Shown here one piece after another: positions 34,608 to 43,500 of a stretch of DNA of 64,000 bases. The DNA comes from Phaeosaccion multiseriatum. Its lineage: Eukaryota > Ochrophyta, other classes. The DNA lies in NCBI GenBank assembly GCA_965112735.1, contig OZ218960.1, forward strand, positions 3,343,088 to 3,407,087, in the 5' to 3' direction. Position numbers and translations under genes: made by a program. Below the pieces are notes generated by a model. That model searched no databases. It was not told the origin of the DNA and saw only the letters and a list, made by a program, of their open reading frames with translations. Numbering within the stretch: the stretch's first letter is position 1; the number at the start of each line of letters is the position of its first letter.

Positions 34608-37600
34608 ATGTATGTATGTATGTATGTATGTATGTATGTATGTATGTATGTATGTATGTATGTATGTATATATGTATATTTTCTTATGTATGTATAAAAC
34701 TGTGTGTGTTGTGGTGCCCTGCCCCCCGCTGAGCAGGCGGCCCCTTGCCCCGCGGGCCCAATTGACCCTCTGCCCAATGATTGCTCAGTTGCTGAATCGT
34801 CATGTCCATGCCCTGTGGTTGCCCAATCAATTGTCTATGCAACGCACAGACCTCGTGCGAGCGGAGCTTGAGCTTGAGGCGCGCATGCTCATGCGACTCG
34901 ACCACCCCCACATCGTCACGCTCATTGGTGAGTACCTGCATTCGGACACCCACACATCGTCACGCTGGCTCAACCACGAGAGCTCACATCACACAACCTT
35001 GTTGAAGTATCACCAACTGCTGTTGTTGTGGCCATTGTTGTGCCGTATTTGTCGGGGTTTCTTTCCCGCCTTCTGCGCTCTCTCCACCTCGTTGGATTTC
35101 ACACACACACGCACTCATACACACACACACACATACACGCACTCACCACACACACACACACAATACACAGGCACCGGGACCATTCCCGAGCGCTTCATCT
35201 TGCTGGAGCGCCTCGACGGAGGCACCTTGGCGCAGAGGTGAGGCGATGCTCTCAATCAATCACGCACTCTCACTTACTCACTCACTCCCTCACTCACTCC
35301 CTTACTCACTCGCTTCCTCACTCACTCACCCACTCACTCACACACTCACTCACCCACTCTCAAGCTCACTCACTTACTCACTCACTCACTCATTTCTTCA
35401 TTCATTCATCCACTCACCCATTCACTCAGTAACCCACTCACCCACGCTCTCACTCAATCACTCACTCACTCACCCACTCACCCACTAACCCACTCACTCA
35501 CTCACTCACTCACTCACTCACTCACTCACTCACTCACTCACTCACTCACTCACTCACTTACTCACTCACTCACTCACTCTGTCACTCACTCACTCACTCA
35601 CTCACTCACTCACTCACTCACTCACTCACTCACTCACTCACTCACTCACTCACTTATTACGCACTTATCCACTCACCCGTTCACCCCCTCACCCGCGCAC
35701 TCACTCAACCACTCAGTCACCCATTAACCCACCCACTCATTCACCCACGCTCTCACTGACTGTCTGAGCAGGTTCGGCAACGCTCTCGCAGTGCGGGATA
35801 GGAGGCAGCGCTTCGTGGCGGTGCGCCCCCTGACGTACATGCAGATCTTGCTGGGGGGGCTGCAGATGGCGGAGGCATTCAAGTACATGCATGAGGAGGT
35901 GAGGAGGAGGGGGGGAGGCAGTGCCTGGAGCTGGGCCGCTCATTGCTGCTGGCGCTAGCGAAGCCAAGGGATGGGAGAGAAGACGAGGCACTCCCCCCCC
36001 CCCCTCTGCCCCTTTCCTCTCCCCTCCTCTCTCACCCACCCCCTTCTCCACTCCCCCCCCTGCACCCCCCCCCTCTTCTATCCCCCCCTCCCCTCTCCGC
36101 CCTCTCCCGTGCAGGCGCTGCCCGGACGCTGCATCTTGCACAGAGATCTCAAACCAGACAGTGAGTGCACAGTGTTTGAGTGCGGAAGGTCCCCCTCCCT
36201 CTCTTCCTCCCTCTCCCCCCCCCCCCCCTCCCTCCGTCTCGCTCTGGATGGGGCCCGTCCCTCTCTCTTGTCTCTTTGCAGCCCTAGTACGACCACAAGG
36301 GGTAGTTTAATGCATACATGACCGCATGTCTGACTGTCCGATCCGATTGCTCTCTGATGGCTCCACTCCTCCACACACGAATGTACAGATGTGGCCTTTG
36401 ACTCCGACGGAAACCTCAAGCTTATTGATCTCGGTCTTGCGAAGGTGAGACGGAGACGGGCCACGAGAGAGAGAGAGAGGAGAGAGAGGCGCTACGATCG
36501 AGGATAGTTTTGTCAATGTTGACTTGCTGCTTACTGTCGGCCGCCGCTGTAGGATTGTCTGCTGAGGCGATTGGTGAAGCCATACGTGCGGCCAAGCGAC
36601 GCTTGGGGCTAGGCGAGCGAGCGACACCCCCCTCGAGTTGTGCCTCAAAGACATGATGTCCACTCACCCCTCTCTGCCCCTCCTCTCCCCCCCTCCTCTC
36701 CCCCCTTCCTTTCTGTGCCTCCTTAGGTCATCCCCCAGGGCACCAACGCAGACGAGGTGTTCGCCATGACAGGTCAGACGGGAAGTTTGCGCTACATGGC
36801 CCCCGAAGGTGAGACCAAGGTGTAGAGAGCCTCTTTGCCCTCTCTTCACTCTCTGCCCCTATGGCGGTCGTCTGGCACAAGCTTTTGCATCTATGACGCG
36901 CGGAAAGAGCCCCTCTGGTCTCTGTCTCTTCTCCCCGCAGGAAGAAACCAATGCTGTACTCTTCTTCGCCCCCTTGGAGCTTGGCTTGAGATGGCACTTC
37001 CTTGCAACAGGGGCCTACCTGCCAAACTGCTAACCTTTCGTCCCTCCCCACCCCCCCCTGCCCCCCCCCCCCCAGTGGCCAACGGGCTGCGCTACAACCG
37101 CAAGGCCGACGTGCACAGCTTCGCCATGGTGCTGTGGGAGATGGCAGCCTCCAAGAAGCCCTTCCTCGAATACGACAGGAAGCTCATCATGACCATGGCC
37201 TTCTCGGAGAAGGTCAGTGCCGTTCCCCAGAAACAGAGACTCTGTTACGACATAACGCTCCCCTTCCTTCATTTTCCAAACGTTTGGATAGTACTGAAGG
37301 CATATTGGGATGCCTTATGTAACAGACACATGGATTTCATCACCCTCCTGGTCTGCTGTGGACCCCTCCCCAATCCTCCCCTTCCCTGCCCCTTACCCCT
37401 ACCCCTTCCCCCTGCCCCTCCCCTCCCTGCCCCCCCCCCCCCTACTCCCTCCAATGGCCCCAATGCCGTATTTCCGCACAGGCGATGCGCCCCGCGTGCA
37501 AGAAGGAGTGGCCTCCTGCCTTCTCCGCCCTGCTCAAGGTCCGTCCTTCCCTTCTCTTCCCTTTCGTTCCCTTCCCTTCCGGGAGAGAGCTCGCCCCCGC

Positions 37601-37985
37601 CCTTGCGCTCCTGCTACTCCCACCTGGCAGCACCCGGCCTTCCACTTTTTGTGTATGCCCTCGTCCCCAGAGCGATCGCCGAAGCTGTCGCTTGTAGGAT
37701 ACCATGCTCTTATCCCAACCCTACCTCCCCCTACCTCCCCTTCCCTTGTCTCACCACCAAACGCATATGTGTCCCTCCGCTTGTATGTCCCCGCTTTATT
37801 GTGGTCGTGCTTAGCGGTGCTGGGCGGCGGACCCGAAGGACCGGCCCACCTTCAGCGCTATTGAGGGCTCCCTGCGCACCATGGTCCGAGAGGCCACAGC
37901 GGCGGAGGAGCCGCAGGGACGCCCCATGAGCGTGGCCAAGAACCCCGCCCTCAAGAAGATGTTCGGCTTTGTACTGCAGAAGTAG
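32404..37985 (+). CDS. Protein kinase with N-terminal GAF-like region (TKL-like)
   Basis: Twelve exons: 32404-32862, 33087-33743, 34323-34461, 34850-34927, 35171-35237, 35772-35898, 36115-36160, 36389-36444, 36727-36808, 37076-37212, 37482-37538 and 37815-37985. They give 691 residues. Residues about 25-190 look GAF-like (conserved C and H/W pattern, PLNTAVAMPL, then VVAIFFATED). A Ser/Gly-rich linker follows to about 370. The kinase domain spans about 375-665, with VTVKLL (Lys409), HRDLKPDN (Asp520), DLG (Asp538), RYMAPEV, DVHSFAMVLWEM and RCWAADPKDRPTF; the last two are typical of tyrosine-kinase-like kinases. It is presumably a cytosolic Ser/Thr kinase gated by the N-terminal sensor; ligand and substrate are unknown. 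The glycine loop is weak (the segment before YTAVFMG). Introns are stuffed with tetranucleotide repeats. The frame is continuous through all twelve exons. Confidence 0.85.
32991..33034 (+). repeat. Copy of the retrotransposon palindrome arm in a kinase intron
   Basis: Forty-four bases in intron 32863-33086 match 45090-45133 at 41 positions. All three differences are transitions (C to T at two places, G to A at one, relative to the element). Only one arm is present here; I see no inverted partner nearby. Confidence 0.9.
33744..34322 (+). repeat. Intron made of CTGN tetranucleotide repeats between 15-bp direct repeats
   Basis: This kinase intron is almost wholly (CTGA)n, (CTGC)n and related units, including (CTGC)n at about 33877-33938 and (CTGA)n near 34110-34146. 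AAGGTGCGCACGGAC occurs at 33741-33755, where it contains the donor, and again at 34321-34335, where it contains the acceptor. Confidence 0.9.
34532..34676. repeat. (TGTC)n then (TATG)n microsatellite in a kinase intron
   Basis: Two abutting tetranucleotide tracts, about 75 and 65 bp, in intron 34462-34849. They produce the spurious VCLS/VCMY-repeat reading frames. Confidence 0.95.
35262..35660. repeat. (TCAC)n microsatellite, about 400 bp
   Basis: CTCA/TCAC repeats with scattered substitutions occupy most of kinase intron 35238-35771. A (CA)n-rich segment at 35098-35168 lies in the preceding intron and runs up to the acceptor at 35170. Confidence 0.95.
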
Positions 37986-38341
37986 TGGTGGAGCAGACAG
38001 ATTTGAGTTCTAGAAGTAGACAAGCCACAAGAAGCATGTGTTTTTTTTGCGTCGCATCGGTAGTGAACTGGCGTCGAAGGCCGTCAGTCCGTGAGGTGGG
38101 ACCATCGCTTCTCACGGCTTTGGCCAGCAGCAGGAGCAGGAGGGTGTCGCCCACAGCTGTGGCGCAGAGACGACGGAGCTCCGTGTACAGCACAGCGGGG
38201 AAGGTTTTCCACACATCATGGTGAAGGAAGCAAGGTAGGGCCAACAAATGTAATACATCTTGACCAAATTGGGCAGTCCGCATCGGGTGCCGATCGTGGA
38301 CTTAAAAGTAAAAGAGCCGAGAACTCGCTATATGAGATGCC
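37986..38341. other. 3' flank of the kinase gene
   Basis: A 356-bp stretch following the kinase stop. It includes a T-run at 38041-38048 and a TGTAA near 38250 that could serve polyadenylation. It ends where LTR-like sequence begins. I see no gene. Confidence 0.5.
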
Positions 38342-38721
38342 TGTAAAAGCGACTTCAGCCGCTTAGACAAGTGGTAACACTCGGTATATTATCCGGGATG
38401 GAACCCGTTTGCAAGCCCTGCTGCTAGGCTCTCCTTACCAAGATTACCTTTTCTGACGGCTCGGTGCCACTCAGAATCTACGGAATATAGGACACACCGA
38501 CCACTCTGAGGCCTTCCAACATCCCCAATGCCTATCCCGTAACCTTCCAACATCCCCTGTACCTATCCCCCCTCGTCGACCACCACCACCGCAAGGTCTA
38601 GAACCCCAACTGTTGCGCCGTCTCCGCAGCGATGCCCATCCCCCACTTCTCGTGCAACATGGTGTAAAAGCGACTTAAGCCGAAGCGACTTAAGCCGCTT
38701 AGACAAGTGGTAACACTCGGT
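38342..38721 (-). mobile_element. Broken LTR-retrotransposon remnant
   Basis: 38342-38521 starts TGTAAAAGCG and ends CTTCCAACA, the same TG...CA shape and terminal style as the intact element's LTR (ending CTTCTAACA), and is followed by TCCCC as in the intact copy. About 38586-38660 reads on the minus strand as HEKWGMG with an LGF-stop end, matching the C-terminal end (HEKWGSG...LGF) of the intact element's last frame. From about 38663 the first 59 bases or so of the LTR reappear, with an extra GACTTAAGCCGAAGC-type duplication, and stop where satellite begins. This looks like an internally deleted relative, minus-oriented, with its 5' LTR truncated. No function is expected. Confidence 0.65.
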
Positions 38722-39246
38722 ATAGGGTTGAACAATGCCTTGTGTGGGCCGATGGGGTTGAAGTGATCCCACCGTGGTCGCAACGAGTCTGCGCGGCGTG
38801 TATGGTGCGCTCGGCGGGGTTGAACATGGACCTCTGTGGGGTTGAACAGGCCCATCTGTGGCCCCCGGTGGGCAATCTGGGCCTGATTTCGGCACGGGAG
38901 GGTTGAACAATGGCTTCCATGGGCCGGTGGGGTTGAAATGGTCCCAACATGGTCGCAATGAGTGTGCGTTGCGTCTATGGTGCGCTCGGCGGGGTTGAAC
39001 ATGGACCTCTGTGGGGTTGAACAGGCCCATCTGTGGCCCCGGGTGGGCAATCTGGGCCTGATTTCGGCACGGGGGGGTTGAACAATCGCTTCCATGGGCC
39101 GGTGGGGTTGAAATGGTCCCACCACGGTCGCAACGAGTCTGCGCTGCGTCTACAGTGTGCTCGGCGGGGTTGAACATGGGCCTCTGTGGGGTTGAACAGG
39201 CCCATCTGTGGCCCCCCGTGGGCAATCTGGGCCTGATTTCGACACG
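38722..39246. repeat. About 178-bp satellite, left block
   Basis: Roughly three units, continuous with the block at 51879-56105 apart from the retrotransposon insertion. Each unit contains four GGGTTGAA(A/C) submotifs at fixed spacing and a CCACCATGG-type core. Confidence 0.95.
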
Positions 39247-39441
39247 TGTCGAAACTACCGACAGCTAGCCTCAAAGCCAAGCTAGAGCAGAGCAGAAGCT
39301 GAAGCAAGCACCCGGAAGCCAGCCCACACGCAGGCTGCGCTTCCTTTCTTTATTACTGATTTACCGTCTAGTTGGCCCGTTTTCCGGCCGTTACACTACT
39401 GATTGGGTCCCCAAGGGACCCCAACTAGGCCACTTCTAACA
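39247..39441 (-). repeat. 3' LTR of the Ty3/Gypsy element
   Basis: 195 bp, TG...CA in plus orientation, with the same sequence as 51684-51878 by base-by-base reading. In element sense it contains AATAAA, a likely poly(A) signal. Confidence 0.95.
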
Positions 39442-39453
39442 TCCCCCTCACTA
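39442..39453 (-). other. Polypurine tract
   Basis: In element sense TAGTGAGGGGGA lies directly before the 3' LTR, the expected place and composition for the plus-strand DNA primer. Confidence 0.75.
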
Positions 39454-39479
39454 CACCCCCGCTTCTTCCGCTAGCTCCC

Positions 39480-40532
39480 TCAGAAGCCGAGATGCGAGCG
39501 ATAGAATTGCGTCTCGTGCGCCAGCCCGCTGCCCCACTTCTCATGTTGCCGCAGACGGATCGTGCTTTCCCGTTTAGACCTATGCCCTCTTTTGACATTC
39601 ACTCCTGGATCAAGGGCAGTGTGCGGGAGGGCGTTCTCGAACGCCTCTATGGCCTTGGCGTGTCCCCGCTCCAGTAACCACTCAGCCCATTCCCAGGTCT
39701 GGAAAGTGCCGCCGTCCGACACCGCCCACCGCACGTTATACTCTCGCCGCAGTGGCAGCCCCGTGGCTTTGCGCCAGCGGAACTTCACAATCCTCGCCAG
39801 CGTGGGCACTTTCCCTTCACTCACCTCGTCCAGCTCTAAGCTACGCTGCTCCTGCATTGCGCTGGTAGCCCACTGAGGAGAGCACCAACGGATATGATAC
39901 CTGGCGAACCCTTCCGGGAGACCGAAGGGCCGCTCGCTCACCCCATCGATGAACGGCTTCGTCAAGTCTCTGTGGTACGCCCGTTGCAGCTGCTCCACAC
40001 CATTGCCGCGCACCCGTTTCATAGACAGATACACTGCGCTGCGCTGCATGACCTGATAGTGCTCTTCACTCACCCGCCCATGCTGAGCACAGTAGGCCCC
40101 CAGAGATGGCCAAGGCAAGACTGTATAAGGACCATCCCACGAGTGCTGCAGAGCCTTGAGTTGCGCTGACGGGGGCCCTTCGAGTTCTTCCCCTTCTTGC
40201 TGGGCGGCGGCACCAGGACGATACAACATCACCTTGGTGCCGGGTCGCAGGGGCGTCGGCCAACGGCGTGAGGCGTTCTTCAGCTGCAATCTCCCGTGGT
40301 AGTCGCAGCGCCTCCCATTGACCACCGCCGCAGCCGCAGCCAGGCGTGCCCGCAGTTCGTGGACCCATGCCGAGGCAGACGAAAACGACCCGTCCTCCAC
40401 TAGCGCCGGAAGCATCGCCTGTAGAGGCACCGGGGGGTGCCGACCGAACAAGGCGTAGAATGGCGCCATCCCCGTGCTCTCCTGCGAGCGGCATTGTACG
40501 CATAGGTGAGCCCGGCGACGTAATCTGGCCAC
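39480..40532 (-). CDS. Integrase C-terminal region with GPY motif and chromodomain
   Basis: This frame is offset by one base from the pol frame and carries the rest of the integrase. From about residue 19 it reads STGMAPFYALFGRHP, the usual sequence following the integrase core, then a GTKVML/SWDGPY segment (GPY/F subdomain). A chromodomain-like fold follows (EYNVRW, then TWEWAEWLLE, then AIEAFE), and the frame ends LGF-stop at 39480. Chromodomains in chromoviruses direct integration to modified chromatin; that role here is inferred, but insertion into satellite DNA fits it. The residues before STG are out-of-frame readthrough of the preceding integrase and are not real protein. The chosen start has no biological meaning: the frame needs fusion to the pol frame upstream. 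Confidence 0.85.
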   Translation of the reverse strand: MARLRRRAHLCVQCRSQESTGMAPFYALFGRHPPVPLQAMLPALVEDGSFSSASAWVHELRARLAAAAAVVNGRRCDYHGRLQLKNASRRWPTPLRPGTKVMLYRPGAAAQQEGEELEGPPSAQLKALQHSWDGPYTVLPWPSLGAYCAQHGRVSEEHYQVMQRSAVYLSMKRVRGNGVEQLQRAYHRDLTKPFIDGVSERPFGLPEGFARYHIRWCSPQWATSAMQEQRSLELDEVSEGKVPTLARIVKFRWRKATGLPLRREYNVRWAVSDGGTFQTWEWAEWLLERGHAKAIEAFENALPHTALDPGVNVKRGHRSKRESTIRLRQHEKWGSGLAHETQFYRSHLGF

Positions 40533-43500
40533 TGCTGCATCTGTGACTCCACGGTCGTCGCCAACATGTCCTTGATCGTGGCCATGAAGCGCTCCACCTG
40601 CCCATTGGCCTGTTGGTGCATCGGCGTCGTGAACACTTGCGACGCCGATAGAACCCGCATCACATCGCCCATGAGCGCACTGGTGAACTGCGAGCCTTGA
40701 TCACTCACCAGCACTCGGGGCACACCCAGGGTGGTGACGACATGCCGCACGAAGGCCCGAGCAATACCTTCCGCCGTATAGTCCTGTGCCCTCAAAGGCA
40801 CCACCACTGTCCACTTCGTGAACCAATCCTGAAACACCAAGAGGTACTCCTCACCGCCCATGCCCATAGGAAAGGGGCCAGCCACATCAGCGCCCATGAC
40901 CGCCCAAGGTCCATCCACCTTGGAAATGGACGACAGCGGCACAGGCTTTGGCTGCCGGCGAGGAGTCTTGCGTGTCTGGCACGCCAGACAGGAGCGGGCC
41001 CAATACAGCGCATGTGCATTCATCTTCTCCCACCATACGCGCTCTTGCAGCGCGTCTAGCATACGTCCCGGGCCTTGGTGCCCACCTGCGATGGCATCGG
41101 TGTGGGCGGCATGCAGCAAGGCTGGCCGCATCTCCTTGGGCACACATACTTGTAGCCGAGTGTGCCGCACCCGCCACCGAAAGCCCCCAGGAGCCCACTT
41201 ACGCATCAAGAGCCCGTCCTCATCCACAAAGAACTCACCCCCACCTGCATCCACCACGCCGCCGGTGGGCCCAACCTGAACACGGCGACGGAGTGCTTCC
41301 AGCTCCGCATCAGCCCGCTGCGCACGCACCCACCACGCGGCCTCGACATGCAGACTGCCACCCAAAGCTCCAGCCGCTCGTCTGTGCGCCGCGGCAGCAG
41401 GCACCGTGCCTGGTAGAGACCACCCAAACTGTCGCTCTGCCTCTCGTCGATGCCCATCAAGCTCGCGCTGCAAGGTGGACTCCTGCTCCACCGGCTCCTT
41501 GGAAACTGAATCCACTGCATCCTCAGCTTCATTACCTGCATCCCCCGCTTCTTCCGTGACCAGTAGATCTGCCGTACCAGGCTCCGACGGCGACTCCGCA
41601 GCAGGCGGCTCCCCAGGGGGGGTGATGCGGCCCTCCTCCGTAACAAGCTCCTCACCCTCGGTGGCACTAGCAACGGCAGCTGGACACACCTCCGAGGGCA
41701 GACGAGACGCATCCTCCTCAAGCTCGGCCTCCCATGCAGCCCACGCATGAGCGGCCGCGGCACCCGTTTGCTGAGCCTCCGCTGGTGTGCACATCGAGAA
41801 GTAGTCACGCGACACCTGACGGACTTGCTTCCATGGCAACTCGATCATGGTATCTAGATGACTGGCCAACGCGCCCACCACCTTCCGCTGGCGCTTATAT
41901 GTCCGCGTGAACCGCTCCACCATCTGCATCATTGTCTCCCACGAGCACTGCAGTTTGAATTGCAGTTTGGCCAGGTCGAATACCTCCAACGTCTTGGAGT
42001 GGACACCAAAGATGTAGAGCGGTGACACGTGGTCGCGATCGCCCCAATAACCAACCGCGGCCTGCATGAACCTGCCGACTTGCATCTCCTCCTGCTCCGC
42101 AGGGGTGTGAGCAGGGCTCATCGCGCTAAGCTCCACCCCCGGGCCACCATGGACGAACGGCACACACTCCGCCATGCGAGGCCAGAGGCGGAGAAGCGCC
42201 GCAGCGTCAGCAAACGCGTACTCCCGTTGAGCAGCGGACAGCGGCCGCTTCGTCCAATCGGTGGCCCGCTCCTCCTTGCTAAGGTGTTGCTCCAAAAACA
42301 TGCTGACAAGGTCCTGGAGTCCGATGAACTGAGCATGTTCGGGGCACACGCGCTTAAAGAGGTCACTGGTGTCCACCAAGTTGACGATGTGCTGGACATG
42401 CTCCGCGAGCGCCGGCCATCGGCCCAGGGCACGTTGGTCGTGACTCCAGTGGTGAGCCAGCTTCACAATCGAGGGTTCGGCCCACAGGTCCCGCAACACT
42501 TGCGCCAGTACCATCATACCCCCCGCCTTCTGAAGCGCGTCTAGATCAATCAAGAGCCCATAGTCACGCGCCACATCCGGCAGCGGCCCAACCTGCACGG
42601 CCAATTGCAGCAGCGACGCGCGCCGTCGGTGACGCGCCCACTCCGAATCCATAGCGACCACTTTGGCTGTGCGCAACTGAGTCGATAGAGCCTGCACGTG
42701 CCTCGGCGTAGACACGTACGTGCACCTCGCTGCGGAAATGTGGCTCACAAATGGCGGCATCTGACCCGGCTGCCAGGCCTCTATCACAGCCTTCTTCACA
42801 CCCAGCTGAGGTGCTAGCGTAGGCTGCCATCCACATTGCTGGAGACGCTGTGTCCAAGCACGCCGAGCAGTACCCCTGCGTGACTGCGTCGCCGACAAGT
42901 CCACCTCTGCAGTCTGCCAGGCTTGTAGGGCCTCCGCTCCGCTCTGCTGCTGGTGGTGGCACCGTTGCTGCTGTTGCTGGGCCGTCACGGCAGGCACAGG
43001 AATAGGAAGGCGTGTGTCGGCTTCGCCCTGCAGCTGTTGCGCCACTGCGAGAAAGCGAAGCAGTGCGCCCTCCGTGGGCTCCTCCCAATGAAGGCTGCAC
43101 TCGTCCCCTACCATCTCCACCAGGTTCAACTGCACCCCCATCGAAGCACACCAGGTGTGCAAGGGCGACGGCCACTCGCACTCAACCATGGCCAAGTCTA
43201 CCCCCGCATGCGTCTCCCACTCCTGCACCGGAAGCGCGTTGCGAGAGAGGCAGTCAGGCACCACCATTTGCTTCCCGGGACGATGCACAAACTGCAAGTG
43301 GTGCGTAGAGAGCCGCTCGTACCATCTGAACAGCTTGGAATTGGTATCCTTGTGCCCAGCCAACCACAACAAGGGCTGATGGTCCGTCACCACTGTGGTG
43401 GGGTAGTGGCAGATGTACATGGCCAGTTTACGCACACACCACACCACTGCCAGCAGCTCCAGCTCCGTGCTGCTCAGTCGCGCCTCCGTCTCCGTGGTAG

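Noticed and set aside
34462-34849. VCLS/VCMY repeat frames
   Set aside because: Translation of tetranucleotide repeats in a kinase intron.
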